From positions 1 to 36,903 of the forward strand of contig CAITPI010000071.1 of the NCBI GenBank assembly GCA_903894295.1: 36,903 bases of DNA, written 5' to 3'. The stretch comes from an uncultured Acidimicrobiaceae bacterium (GTDB lineage: Bacteria > Actinomycetota > Acidimicrobiia > Acidimicrobiales > RAAP-2). The notes under the pieces were generated by a model. It ran no database searches. It was given only the letters and a program-made list of their open reading frames with translations, and was not told where the DNA came from. The stretch's first letter is position 1. Each line of letters opens with the position of its first letter. Both the position numbers and the translations under genes were made by a program. Shown here one piece after another: positions 1 to 7,792 of the stretch.

Positions 1-365
1 AGCAACCGATAGCCAAGGGCGGCACCCGGAGCGGTTCCGCCCGGGGAGACGTGGCTCAGGGCAAGGGTGGAGAGGTTGATGCGAAACAGTCGGCGACGAC
101 GCGGGCCGCCCGGAGGCAGGACGGCGTGGGTCAACTGGGTGTAGGCAATCAGGGCGCCAACTTCGAGCAGCGTTCCGAGCAGCAGGTAACTGACGTTGAT
201 GTGGGCGAGGGCCGCGATCTGGGAGCGGTGGCTGGCCACAAGGGGCAGGGCAACATAGAAAAGAAAGAGAAAGGCCAGCACCGTTCCAACGCTGATCCGG
301 ACCTCGCGTCGGGCGAAGGGCCCACGATGCCACCAACGGCGTGGACGAACAACGCCTGAGTCCAT
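1..365 (-). CDS. YbhN/UPF0104-like flippase-like membrane protein, N-terminal part
   Basis: The gene runs off the left edge, so only about 121 N-terminal residues are visible. After an arginine/tryptophan-rich start (MDSGVVRPRRWW) there is a first membrane segment (VGTVLAFLFLFYVALPLVA), a second around NVSYLLLGTLLEVGALIA, and then the motif SHVSPGGTAPGAALGYRLL. A polar 'S..PGGTA.G...GYRLL' stretch after two helices is typical of the lysylphosphatidylglycerol synthase transmembrane / YbhN family, thought to move lipids across the inner membrane. The start is ATG at 365, six bases after a CACTAT -10-like hexamer (372-377, minus strand), which suggests a leaderless mRNA. It is divergent from the AI-2E permease gene. 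The family is fairly clear; the substrate is unknown. Confidence 0.72.
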   Translation of the reverse strand, partial: MDSGVVRPRRWWHRGPFARREVRISVGTVLAFLFLFYVALPLVASHRSQIAALAHINVSYLLLGTLLEVGALIAYTQLTHAVLPPGGPRRRRLFRINLSTLALSHVSPGGTAPGAALGYRL

Positions 366-371
366 CAGGAG

Positions 372-377
372 ATAGTG
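372..377 (-). promoter_or_regulatory. -10 hexamer CACTAT of the flippase-like gene
   Basis: CACTAT on the minus strand lies six bases before the ATG at 365. It fits the window-wide leaderless layout, with A2 and T6 of the TANNNT consensus. No clear -35 is seen. Confidence 0.4.
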
Positions 378-401
378 CCACTTCGAAGCGGCGGAAACCG
401 G

Positions 402-407
402 CATACT
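402..407 (+). promoter_or_regulatory. -10 hexamer CATACT of the AI-2E permease gene
   Basis: CATACT is followed by six bases and then an in-frame GTG at 414, the spacing seen before most lead genes here. It supports GTG 414 as a leaderless start over ATG 375 or ATG 423. Confidence 0.42.
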
Positions 408-413
408 GGCAGG

Positions 414-1685
414 GTGGACGAGATGGAGAATGCGACCGGAGTCGGGCCGAGCGCTGTCGGTGGCGAATCCTCCTCGGCTCCGGGGGATGCTTCGGGGAGC
501 AACACCGGGTCCTCCGGGACCCACGGCTCCCGCGGGCGACGGATGCTCTCGGCCGCCAGCGAACGCGGTGTTCCCCTGCGGACCATCCTCGCCATCGATC
601 TGGTGGTGGTGCTGACCTGGGTCACCTTCAGGGTGTTGGCCCACCTTCAGCAGGTCATCCTCTGGGTGGTGATCGCCGGATTCGTGGCCCTCGTGCTGAA
701 TCCGGCCGTGGCCGCCCTGATGAGGCGCCGACTGAGTCGCACCTGGGCGGCCAGCATCGTCTTTCTCGGTGCCGTCCTGGTCTTCGTCGGACTTCTTGTC
801 CTCTTCGGGTATCCGTTGGTCAATTCGGCATCCCGGGTGGCAACCCGGTTGCCCACCATGGTTGACCAGGTCCAGAAGGGCCATGGTTGGCTGGCCCACC
901 AGTTGGAGCGATGGCACCTGCTCTCCTGGGTCCAGCGCAATGCCCCCAAGTTGCGGACCGCCGCATCAAATCTGAGCCGCCCGGCTCTCAAGGTCGGGAC
1001 CAACCTGGGCAAGGCGGTGTTCTCCACGATCCTCTCTTTCGTCACCATCGCCTTCCTTGCGTTCTTCATGATGTTGGAGGCGCCGGTCATCCGCACCAGC
1101 CTGACCAACCTGGTCCGGCCTTCCCACCGGGCCACCGTTGAAGGGCTGGCGGCCCGGGTATCGCACTCGGTCACCGTCTTCGTGCTCGGGACCGGGGCCC
1201 TCTCGCTTCTGTTCGGTCTGGTTGTCTTTGTCACCATGCTCATCCTGGGGGTGCCGTTTGCTTTCCTGATCGGGCTTTGGGTGGCGCTGGTGGCGATGAT
1301 TCCCCTGGTGGGGGGATTGATCGCAGGAGTACCTGCCGTTCTGCTGGCCGTGCTCCACAGCCCGTTGGCCGGGATCATCACCATCGTGGTCTTTGTCGCA
1401 TTCCAACTCGTGGAGAACCACTTCCTGTATCCGATCGTGATGAGCCGGACGGTTCGCATGAACCCACTCTGGGTACTGCTGGCCGTGCTGATCGGAGCCA
1501 ACCTGGGTGGGGCCTTCGGTTCGTCGTTGGGCGCCCTCACCGGGGCCGTCATCGCCATTCCGGTGGGTGGGGCCATCCAGGTCATCGTCCGGGAGATCTG
1601 GCGCCTGACCCAGGACGGGACCGAAATCCGCGACGGGGCGGAGACCCTCCACGAAGGAACGTCTTCGGTGGGGCCGGTCCTCTAG
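414..1685 (+). CDS. AI-2E family (UPF0118/PerM-like) transporter
   Basis: This is a polytopic inner-membrane protein of about 423 residues. A low-complexity Ser/Gly-rich N-terminus is followed by a pair of membrane helices (from LRTILAIDLVVV), a soluble middle region, and a C-terminal helical bundle. The tail contains IPLVGGLIAGVPAVLLA, then FQLVENHFLYPIVMSR and a glycine-rich last helix, which is the characteristic C-terminal pattern of the AI-2E exporter / PerM family. Members have been linked to autoinducer-2 export or to Na+/H+ exchange, so the substrate cannot be named. GTG 414 is chosen because of the CATACT hexamer six bases upstream; ATG 423 (MENATG) is the main alternative. Confidence 0.85.
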   Translation: MDEMENATGVGPSAVGGESSSAPGDASGSNTGSSGTHGSRGRRMLSAASERGVPLRTILAIDLVVVLTWVTFRVLAHLQQVILWVVIAGFVALVLNPAVAALMRRRLSRTWAASIVFLGAVLVFVGLLVLFGYPLVNSASRVATRLPTMVDQVQKGHGWLAHQLERWHLLSWVQRNAPKLRTAASNLSRPALKVGTNLGKAVFSTILSFVTIAFLAFFMMLEAPVIRTSLTNLVRPSHRATVEGLAARVSHSVTVFVLGTGALSLLFGLVVFVTMLILGVPFAFLIGLWVALVAMIPLVGGLIAGVPAVLLAVLHSPLAGIITIVVFVAFQLVENHFLYPIVMSRTVRMNPLWVLLAVLIGANLGGAFGSSLGALTGAVIAIPVGGAIQVIVREIWRLTQDGTEIRDGAETLHEGTSSVGPVL

Positions 1686-1778
1686 GGAATCCCAGAAGAG
1701 GCGTCGGTGGGGGGTTTCCAAGGGACCTCTGGCCGGATCGTTCCCGACCAAAAGTGGGCGACCCGGTCCGCGTCCTCC

Positions 1779-1784
1779 TAGGAT
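1779..1784 (+). promoter_or_regulatory. -10 hexamer TAGGAT of the mannosyltransferase gene
   Basis: A perfect TANNNT match six bases before ATG 1791, predicting transcription from the start codon. No recognisable -35. Confidence 0.55.
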
Positions 1785-1790
1785 GAGGGG

Positions 1791-2534
1791 ATGGACGTCC
1801 TGGTGGTACTCCCCACCTACAACGAAGCGAAGAACATCGATCACGTGGTTCGTCGAATTCGTCATGCGTTGCCGGCGGCCACCATCCTGGTCGTGGACGA
1901 CGGGAGCCCGGACGGAACGGCTGATCTTGCTGCCGATCTCGGCCGCGAACTGGGAAAGATCGAGGTACTGCGACGTAGCGCCAAGTCCGGCCTTGGCAGT
2001 GCCTACCGGGCGGGATTTGCCTGGGGTCTGGAGCGCGGTTTCGATGCCTGCATCGAGATGGATGCCGACCTCTCGCATGAGCCCGAAGCCCTTCCCGAAC
2101 TGGTGGCGCCACTGGAGACAGGATTCGATCTGTCCATTGGCTCCCGGTACATTCCCGGAGGCGTGATCCCGAACTGGCCCTGGCACCGTCGCCTGCTGTC
2201 GCGGGGCGGCAACCTCTACGCCTCCGCGTTGCTGGATCTCAACGTGGCCGACTCGACGGCCGGCTTTCGGGCCTACTCCGCCGACCTTCTGCGGCGAATG
2301 GATCTCGAGGCCATCCGGGCCGAAGGGTATGGATTCCAGATCGAGATGACCTACGCCACCCGCCGGGCCGGAGGGAAGGTGAAGGAAGTTCCGATCCGTT
2401 TTGTGGATCGGGTCGAAGGTGAGTCGAAGATGTCGACATCGATCGTGGTGGAAGCGCTCGGTCTGGTGACGTGGTGGGGTCTGCAGCGGATCTTCACCGG
2501 AGGTCCCCGGTCCCGACACGTCGTTCCCACCTGA
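1791..2534 (+). CDS. Polyprenol monophosphomannose synthase (GT2 family)
   Basis: This enzyme would transfer mannose from GDP-mannose to a polyprenyl phosphate at the membrane, supplying lipid-linked mannose for lipoglycans or protein mannosylation. The 247-residue protein is one GT2 fold. It has the N-terminal nucleotide-binding LPTYNEAKNI (7-16) and VVDDGSPDGT (34-43), the metal-binding D91-A-D93 in MDADLSH, and GSRYIPGG (117-124). Length and motifs match bacterial Ppm1/Dpm1-type catalytic domains without a C-terminal membrane or acyltransferase part. The start is ATG 1791, placed by the TAGGAT hexamer six bases upstream. The 105 bases before the gene hold nothing else recognisable. Confidence 0.9.
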   Translation: MDVLVVLPTYNEAKNIDHVVRRIRHALPAATILVVDDGSPDGTADLAADLGRELGKIEVLRRSAKSGLGSAYRAGFAWGLERGFDACIEMDADLSHEPEALPELVAPLETGFDLSIGSRYIPGGVIPNWPWHRRLLSRGGNLYASALLDLNVADSTAGFRAYSADLLRRMDLEAIRAEGYGFQIEMTYATRRAGGKVKEVPIRFVDRVEGESKMSTSIVVEALGLVTWWGLQRIFTGGPRSRHVVPT

Positions 2535-2557
2535 ACCGCGACGTTCGACCGGTTTCG

Positions 2558-3400
2558 ATGACCAGACCGAAGGCGCCGGGACTGTTCGCCCGGCTGTCGG
2601 GAGAAGGTCCTTCGGTGTTGCTGCTTCACGGCCAGCCTGGTTCGATCGAGTCGTGGGACAAGGTGGCCGCCTTGTTGGAGGCCGATCACCGCGTGGTGGT
2701 ACCTGACCGTCCGGGGTACGGCCAAAGTGGCGGGGAGGCCGAATCGATGGCCGGCAACGCACGCCTTCTGGCCACGTTCCTAGAAGAAGGTGATCTTGCT
2801 CCGGCCACGGTCGTGGCCCACAGTTGGGCTGGAGGCCCTGCAGTTCTGTTGGCCGCCGAGCGACCAGACCTGGTCTCCGGTCTGGTCTTGGTGGGAGCGG
2901 CCTGCACGTCGGACAGCATCGACGACATCGACCGCTGGCTGGTGCGTCCGGTGCTCGGGAAGATGCTGACCGTGGCCGGTCTGGTCGTGTTCGGGGAGGT
3001 GCTTCCCGTCGTGAGGAGATTTGTGCCCCGGCTTCCCGAACGGTTTCGGGACACACTCCTCGTGGCCCTGCCCGACGAGAGCCTGCTGGGCGGTTGGCGC
3101 CGGAGTCTGGGCCGACGGGGAACGCTCGCCCGGCACGTGGCGGTGTTCATGAAAGAACAGCGGGCCCTGCTGGACGAACTCGATCTGGTCTCGGGTCGGC
3201 TCGGAGGGATCACGGTGCCGACCATCGTGGTGACGGGCCGGTCCGACCTGGTTGTCCGACCGGCCGCCGCCCGAACCTTGGCCGCCTCCATTCCCGGGGC
3301 GACGTTGGAAGAGGTCGAAGGCGCCGGCCATTTTGTGGCCCGGGACAACCCGGCGGTCCTCGCCCGGGCCGTTCGGTCGTTGCCGGCCACCGGCGCCTGA
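2558..3400 (+). CDS. Alpha/beta hydrolase
   Basis: A 280-residue alpha/beta-hydrolase-fold protein. The oxyanion-hole motif LLLHGQPGS comes first, then the nucleophile elbow AHSWAGGPA (Ala replaces the usual first Gly), an acid candidate in VVTGRSDLVV, and the catalytic His in GAGHFV near the C-terminus. A helical cap lies between the elbow and the acid. The substrate cannot be inferred. The start is ATG 2558, 23 bases after the mannosyltransferase stop; there is no TANNNT element, so it is probably co-transcribed. The frame stays open upstream into the previous gene, but homology starts after this ATG. Confidence 0.85.
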   Translation: MTRPKAPGLFARLSGEGPSVLLLHGQPGSIESWDKVAALLEADHRVVVPDRPGYGQSGGEAESMAGNARLLATFLEEGDLAPATVVAHSWAGGPAVLLAAERPDLVSGLVLVGAACTSDSIDDIDRWLVRPVLGKMLTVAGLVVFGEVLPVVRRFVPRLPERFRDTLLVALPDESLLGGWRRSLGRRGTLARHVAVFMKEQRALLDELDLVSGRLGGITVPTIVVTGRSDLVVRPAAARTLAASIPGATLEEVEGAGHFVARDNPAVLARAVRSLPATGA

Positions 3401-3417
3401 AGCGACGACCGGCGCCG
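3391..3417. terminator. Hairpin between convergent hydrolase and menF genes
   Basis: CGGCGCC and GGCGCCG form a 7-bp stem around a 13-base loop that spans the hydrolase stop codon. The position between two convergent genes suits a shared terminator; there is no U tract. Confidence 0.35.
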
Positions 3418-3443
3418 AAGCGGGCCGGCGGCGGCTCCTCGGG

Positions 3444-4754
3444 TCAGGCCGTCCTGGCCGCTTCGGTCACCACGTCGGGAGCCACTACGTCGAGAATGGC
3501 GGCCAGTTTGAGGGTGACCTCGGCCGATTCGGCCTCCGGTCGGGAGTCCTTCACGACTCCGGCCCCAGCCGAAAGGACTGCCTCGGTGGCCGTCAACCGG
3601 AGGGAGCGAATGCCCACCCACCACTCGCCGTCGCCGGCTGCGTTGACGTAACCGACGGGGCCGGCGTAGTGACCCCGGGGAGACGGCTCGTTGGCCGCAA
3701 TGAAGTTGAGGGCTTCATCGGTCGGAACGCCGGCCACCGCCGGCGTGGGGTGGAGATGGGCGGCCAGGGAAAGGGCGGAAGGACCGTTCCCCCCGGTTCC
3801 AGGATCCGTCGAAGGAAGGAGTCGGCCTTCGATCACCGTCTTCAGGTGGGTGACCCGGTGAAAGTGGCTCACTTCGGGATGTTCCGGCACCTCAAGGGTG
3901 GCGCAGAACCCACCGAGCGTCTCTTCGATGGCCCGCACCACCCACTCATGTTCAGCCGCATCCTTGACCGACTTCTCGAGGCCAGCTCCTTCGGGTGTCT
4001 GTCCGGTGCCCGCCAACGGTGCACTGGTGACCTGGTCGCCTCGGCGCCGAACCAGCAGTTCCGGGGATGCGCCCACAAAAAGTTCGACGTCGGCCGATCC
4101 ACGCAGGGGAAAGGCGAACACGGCAGCCCGGGGCTCGAGGGCACGCCAACGCCGGAGCAGTTCTCCCGTGGGCAGCCGCCCGGTGGTTGAAATACGAAGT
4201 TGGCGGGCCAGCACCACCTTGTCGAGCCCTCCGGAGTTGATGACCCGGACGGCCTCCGAGACCAGGGCCCGGAATGACGCTTCGTCGGAGTCATGAATCG
4301 GCGCACCGTGCGCACCGGCTCCTTCGTCCCCTCCGGCCTGCGTTCCGACCTCCCCGGGCATGCGTTCCAACCAGGCGATGGCGCCATCGGCATCGGCAAA
4401 GGGCGCGGCGGCTGACGCCGTGACCACGGTCATCCAGCACCGACCGTCGGCCTCCTGGCCGAAGAGAACAGACGGGACGACCAAAGAGGCGGGATGCACA
4501 GGGTCGAACGGCAACGTGCCCAAGGCCATCACATACCGCGAAGTGTCAACGGTGCCGGAGATGCCGACGAGGGCATCCGTGACCACATCGTGCATCCTCA
4601 ACCCCTTGACGCCATCGGGCAGGTTGATGTCGAGGGCGACGCCAAAGCCGATCAGCAGCCGCTCGTCGGTGTGGAAGACGGTGCGCTGGTCTTCGGGCCA
4701 GCGCCAGGGATCGATGGCGGCAGTCGGACCAAGGTCGACATGGTGGGCGTACAT
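3444..4754 (-). CDS. menF: Isochorismate synthase
   Basis: This enzyme converts chorismate to isochorismate, the first committed step of menaquinone synthesis. The 436-residue protein belongs to the chorismate-utilising superfamily. It has a variable N-terminal half, then KVVLARQLRI with the lysine that activates water, APLAGTGQTPEG, EHEWVVRAIEETL, the Mg-binding HLHPTPAVAG region, and PRGHYAGPVGYV. These match isochorismate synthases rather than TrpE, and a separate trpE lies at 16309. The start ATG 4754 shares its A with the menG stop (TGATG), so translation is coupled; GTG 4757 is also in frame. Salicylate synthase is an alternative, but menG next door favours menaquinone. Confidence 0.87.
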   Translation of the reverse strand: MYAHHVDLGPTAAIDPWRWPEDQRTVFHTDERLLIGFGVALDINLPDGVKGLRMHDVVTDALVGISGTVDTSRYVMALGTLPFDPVHPASLVVPSVLFGQEADGRCWMTVVTASAAAPFADADGAIAWLERMPGEVGTQAGGDEGAGAHGAPIHDSDEASFRALVSEAVRVINSGGLDKVVLARQLRISTTGRLPTGELLRRWRALEPRAAVFAFPLRGSADVELFVGASPELLVRRRGDQVTSAPLAGTGQTPEGAGLEKSVKDAAEHEWVVRAIEETLGGFCATLEVPEHPEVSHFHRVTHLKTVIEGRLLPSTDPGTGGNGPSALSLAAHLHPTPAVAGVPTDEALNFIAANEPSPRGHYAGPVGYVNAAGDGEWWVGIRSLRLTATEAVLSAGAGVVKDSRPEAESAEVTLKLAAILDVVAPDVVTEAARTA

Positions 4755-5482
4755 CACGGTGCCCCCTGCCGGGTGGCGGTGTACAGCTGGCTGAGTCCAC
4801 CCATCAGCTTGCGATGGTTCACGGCCGAGAACCCGGCGTCGCGGAGCATCGAACGGACCGTTTCGGGTGGTGGCAGGTAGGCGGTTGACTCGGGTAGGTA
4901 GCGGTAGGCATCGGCGTCCGACAGCAGGCCTCCGATCACGGGGACCATCCGGCGGAACCAGAGCTGGTCGCCCCATCGCAGCAGCCCGGACTCGGGTTCA
5001 CACACGTCGAGCAGACTGATCCGTCCGCCGGGCCGCACGACCCGCCCGAACTCGTTGAAGACGGCCTGGAGTTCCGTGAAGTTCCTCAAGGCGTATCCGC
5101 AGGTGGCGCCATCGACCGAGTGGCTGGAAAGCGGCAGGCTGGCCCCGTCGACCTGGGCCAGCGCCTGATGGGTCCGGTTGGCGGCCAGCATGCCCCATGA
5201 CAGATCCATGCCGATCGTCGAAATGCCCCGGGCCCGGAGGATCTTCTGGAAGTCGCCGGTGCCACAGGCCAGGTCAAGCACAAGGGCACCCGGCGCCAAT
5301 CCGAGGGCCTTCGCCGCGATTCGCCGCCACCGGACATCAAGACCGAAGGTCATCAACCGGTTGACCAGGTCGTAGCGGGGGGCGATCGTGTCGAACATCT
5401 TGCGGACCATGACCGTCTTCTCCGGACCGACCGGCAAGTTGACACTTCCCGCCGGCCGACCGCCTGCCCCGGGCCCGTTCAC
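4754..5482 (-). CDS. menG: Demethylmenaquinone methyltransferase (UbiE/MenG)
   Basis: SAM-dependent C-methyltransferase for the last step of menaquinone synthesis. The 242-residue protein has the family start VRKMFDTIAPRYDLVNRLM, SAM motif I VLDLACGTGD (68-77), a motif near GYALRNF, the post-motif VRPGGR, and YLPEST towards the C-terminus. The start ATG 5482 overlaps the stop of the upstream regulator gene by four bases (ATGA), and its stop overlaps the menF start, so regulator, menG and menF form one operon. A purely ubiquinone role is unlikely in an actinobacterium. Confidence 0.9.
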   Translation of the reverse strand: MNGPGAGGRPAGSVNLPVGPEKTVMVRKMFDTIAPRYDLVNRLMTFGLDVRWRRIAAKALGLAPGALVLDLACGTGDFQKILRARGISTIGMDLSWGMLAANRTHQALAQVDGASLPLSSHSVDGATCGYALRNFTELQAVFNEFGRVVRPGGRISLLDVCEPESGLLRWGDQLWFRRMVPVIGGLLSDADAYRYLPESTAYLPPPETVRSMLRDAGFSAVNHRKLMGGLSQLYTATRQGAP

Positions 5483-6324
5483 GGCACCACCGACCGGTGG
5501 GTCACGGTCCGGTCACTCGAAGCCGTGCCCTCAAAAGGTGCCCCCGGACCGAGGGGAGCAGTGGCGTCGAGGTTCTGGCCGCCGGTTTCCACATGGGCCA
5601 GCGCCGCCTGGATGAGGGTCCGCTGGAAATGATGGGTGACCAGGGTGGTCGTGGCCGGCAGCATCTGCCCATAGGCCTCGAGCAGCACCTCGGTCCGCGG
5701 CTCGGGCGTCTCGGCCAGGTCGGCCTGCCGGAGCGGCGACCGGACGTGCTCGGAGAACAGCGAAACGGCCGCCTGGGCCACTTCGACGGTGGCCTGGTGG
5801 TAACGCCGGGCCAGGTCAAGAAGATCGGTCAGCGGAACGCCCCACTCCAGGAGGAGCAGCCCGGCCTGGGCGGCGGCCACGTCCTCCTGGTTGAACCGGT
5901 CCTCGGAGCCGATTCGCTGGGGAACGAGCAGGCCGTCGTTCACCACGGCCTGGAGCAGGGGGGTGGGCACGCCGATGATCTGTGCCAACTCTTCCAGGGT
6001 GTAGGTCGTGCCACCGGTGTCCGATCCGTCGCCCGGGGACGTGTCGCCCGTTGGCCGTGGCCGGGAGACCTTCGTGAGTTCGCCGACCAGTGCCTGGTCG
6101 GCAGCGTCGAGTTCTCCCTTCAACACCCGGGCGATGGTGGCCAGGCTGAAACCCTGTTCCTGCAGGTTGCGGATACGGGCCAACCGCTCGACGTGGGCCT
6201 CCCCGTACCAGGCCACCCGGCCCTCCCGTCGCGGCGGATCGAGGATCCCCTTGCTCTGGTAGTAGCGGATGGTGTCGACGGAGGTATCGGTTTCAGCCGA
6301 CAGTTGCTCAACCCGGATCTCCAT
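5479..6324 (-). CDS. MerR-family transcriptional regulator, two HTH-like regions
   Basis: A DNA-binding regulator of about 281 residues. Residues 8-75 form a MerR winged helix-turn-helix: VDTIRYYQSKGILDPP, then a wing with GRVAWYGEAHVERL, then LQEQGFSLATIARVL. A Pro/Gly/Asp/Thr-rich linker leads to a second MerR-like helical unit (YTLEELAQIIGVPTPLLQAVV, then FNQEDVAAAQAG) and an alpha-helical C-terminal half. The protein has no cysteine, which argues against thiol-based metal or redox sensing. ATG 6324 is preferred because TAGAAT ends six bases before it; GTG 6330 would abut the -10. It overlaps menG by four bases, suggesting control of menG-menF. The effector is unknown. Confidence 0.82.
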   Translation of the reverse strand: MEIRVEQLSAETDTSVDTIRYYQSKGILDPPRREGRVAWYGEAHVERLARIRNLQEQGFSLATIARVLKGELDAADQALVGELTKVSRPRPTGDTSPGDGSDTGGTTYTLEELAQIIGVPTPLLQAVVNDGLLVPQRIGSEDRFNQEDVAAAQAGLLLLEWGVPLTDLLDLARRYHQATVEVAQAAVSLFSEHVRSPLRQADLAETPEPRTEVLLEAYGQMLPATTTLVTHHFQRTLIQAALAHVETGGQNLDATAPLGPGAPFEGTASSDRTVTHRSVVP

Positions 6325-6330
6325 ACTCAC

Positions 6331-6349
6331 ATTCTAAGAGTAGTTACTC
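6331..6349 (-). promoter_or_regulatory. Promoter of the merR-menG-menF operon with overlapping palindrome
   Basis: On the minus strand TAGAAT (6331-6336) is a near-consensus -10 six bases from ATG 6324. Just upstream lies the interrupted palindrome GAGTAGTTACTC (6338-6349, arms GAGTA/TACTC), in the spacer where MerR proteins usually bind. It is a candidate autoregulatory operator; no strong -35 is visible. Confidence 0.5.
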
Positions 6350-6434
6350 GAACTCTATGAGCAGGTTGGAAGGACCGGGGAAGGCTCCGACGATCCCCAC
6401 GGTCCACCCGTGTTCCGGGCCTGTTGCGGGCCTT

Positions 6435-6452
6435 CCGGGCGGGATCGCCCGG
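6435..6452 (-). terminator. Hairpin just after the MaoC-like gene
   Basis: CCGGGC and GCCCGG form a perfect 6-bp stem with a 6-base loop, starting ten bases after the stop at 6462 in the direction of transcription. No U tract; possible terminator ahead of the regulator promoter. Confidence 0.35.
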
Positions 6453-6461
6453 GTGCACATC

Positions 6462-6917
6462 TCAGTGGAAGTACCGGTAGACGACCTGGGCGACACAACT
6501 CGGCTTGTCGGCGCCCTCGACTTCCATGGTCACGTCGAGTACGGCCTGGACGCCTCCGGTGACGTTCTCGACTTCGGCCACGGCCACCCCAACCCGCAGG
6601 CGGGAGTCGACCGGAACCGGGGCCGGAAAGCGGACCTTGTTGCATCCGTAGTTGACGCCCATGGACATTCCGGTGACCTGGAGCACCTCGCCGAGATACA
6701 CCGGTACCAGCGAGAGTGTGAGGTATCCGTGGGCGATGGGCCGTCCAAACGGTCCACTGGCTGCCCGCTCGGGGTCAACGTGGATCCACTGGTGGTCTCC
6801 CGTGGCGTCGGCGAACAGGTTGATGGTGGCCTGGTCCACCACATGCCACTCGCTGTAGCCGAGATGTTGGCCGACGAGGTCGTGGAAGGTGTCGAGTTGC
6901 TCGATGGTCGTGGTCAT
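6462..6917 (-). CDS. MaoC-like (R)-specific enoyl-CoA hydratase / dehydratase
   Basis: A 151-residue single hot-dog-fold protein. FADATGDHQWIHVDPERA carries the Asp and His of the MaoC hydratase-2 motif, followed by GPFGRPIAHGYLTLSL, the other conserved block. It resembles small stand-alone MaoC/NodN-type proteins that hydrate 2-enoyl-CoA (or enoyl-ACP) to the 3R-hydroxy form. It reads towards the merR-menG-menF operon but is separated by 137 bases with a hairpin and a new promoter, so it is probably its own unit. ATG 6917 lies six bases after TAAGGT, predicting a leaderless message. Confidence 0.87.
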   Translation of the reverse strand: MTTTIEQLDTFHDLVGQHLGYSEWHVVDQATINLFADATGDHQWIHVDPERAASGPFGRPIAHGYLTLSLVPVYLGEVLQVTGMSMGVNYGCNKVRFPAPVPVDSRLRVGVAVAEVENVTGGVQAVLDVTMEVEGADKPSCVAQVVYRYFH

Positions 6918-6923
6918 GGCGAC

Positions 6924-6929
6924 ACCTTA
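6924..6929 (-). promoter_or_regulatory. -10 hexamer TAAGGT of the MaoC-like gene
   Basis: TAAGGT (minus strand) lies six bases before ATG 6917, a perfect TANNNT match in the leaderless position. Confidence 0.55.
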
Positions 6930-7019
6930 GGACCAGTGTTGTTCGAGATCGATGACCGGGGTCAGGCTGCGGCGAACTCCCGTTGGTCGGGGAGTGCTTC
7001 GGGGATCCATGTCGGTCGG

Positions 7020-7025
7020 TACGAT
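7020..7025 (+). promoter_or_regulatory. -10 hexamer TACGAT of the VIT-family gene
   Basis: TACGAT lies eight bases before ATG 7034. It supports this start over the in-frame ATG about 50 bases upstream at 6983. Confidence 0.5.
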
Positions 7026-7033
7026 GGATCTCC

Positions 7034-7726
7034 ATGGACGACGGCCACCAACATCGCGACATCCAGGGTGGAGGAGCCCGGGCTGCCGTCTTTGGCGTCA
7101 GTGACGGACTCGTCTCCAATGTGGCGCTGATTCTCGGAATGGCCGGCGCCCACGTGGATGCTGGTGCCGTGCGGGTCGCCGGAATCGCCGGCCTGATTGC
7201 CGGTGCGTTCTCGATGGGGACCGGCGAGTACGTCTCGATGCGGGCCCAGTCCGAGTTGATGATGCGTGAACTCGATGTCGAACGGGCGGCCATTCGACGC
7301 AACCCGGAGATCGAGCGGCGGGAACTGTCCGCCATCTATGTGTCAAGGGGCATCGACCGGGTCCTGGCCGACGAACTGTCCGCCAAGATGATGGAGGATC
7401 CCGAGTTGGCCCTCGAGACCCATGCCCGGGAGGAGTTGGGTATCGATCCGAAGGCCACCGGTCGACCGTGGCAGGCGGCCATCTCCTCGTTCGTGATGTT
7501 TGCCCTGGGGGCTTTGCTGCCATTGCTGCCGTGGCTGTTCTCGGGTTCAGCCTCGCCGGTGTGGATCTCGGTGGTTCTCGGCGGGACGGGCGCCCTGGCC
7601 GTGGGCGCCGCTCTCGCCCACTTCACGGGGCGCAGCTGGTGGTTCTCGGCGGGACGGCAACTGCTCATCTCGGGCGTGGCCGCTGCGGTGACCTACGGCG
7701 CCGGCCATCTGGTCGCCTCGTTCTGA
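7034..7726 (+). CDS. VIT1/CCC1 family iron/manganese transporter
   Basis: Membrane protein of 230 residues predicted to move Fe2+ or Mn2+. It opens with the family signature RAAVFGVSDGLVSNVALILGMAG in helix 1, followed by helix 2 (VAGIAGLIAGAFSMGTGEYVSM). A charged cytosolic domain contains ELDVERAAIRRNPEIERREL and the Glu-rich metal-binding stretch, and two or three C-terminal helices begin near WQAAISSFVMFALGA. This is the normal topology and length. The start MDDGHQHRDIQ is set by TACGAT eight bases upstream and places the signature at the usual distance from the N-terminus. It converges with mshD. Metal specificity is not visible. Confidence 0.9.
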   Translation: MDDGHQHRDIQGGGARAAVFGVSDGLVSNVALILGMAGAHVDAGAVRVAGIAGLIAGAFSMGTGEYVSMRAQSELMMRELDVERAAIRRNPEIERRELSAIYVSRGIDRVLADELSAKMMEDPELALETHAREELGIDPKATGRPWQAAISSFVMFALGALLPLLPWLFSGSASPVWISVVLGGTGALAVGAALAHFTGRSWWFSAGRQLLISGVAAAVTYGAGHLVASF

Positions 7727-7741
7727 CCGGTCAGAGATGCC

Positions 7742-7762
7742 CGGGACATCCCGTCGGTCCCG
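7742..7762. terminator. Weak hairpin between convergent VIT-family and mshD genes
   Basis: CGGGAC and GTCCCG can pair (6 bp, 9-base loop) in the 66-base convergent gap. Placement fits a bidirectional terminator, but the stem is short and has no U tract. Confidence 0.25.
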
Positions 7763-7792
7763 CGGCCCCGGCCATGCGTTCGAACAGGGCCG

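Noticed and set aside
966-3056. Very long minus-strand open frame (696 codons) opposite the permease, mannosyltransferase and hydrolase genes
   Set aside because: It is low-complexity Pro/Arg/Gly-rich with no motifs and lies opposite three well-supported genes; typical high-GC antisense frame.
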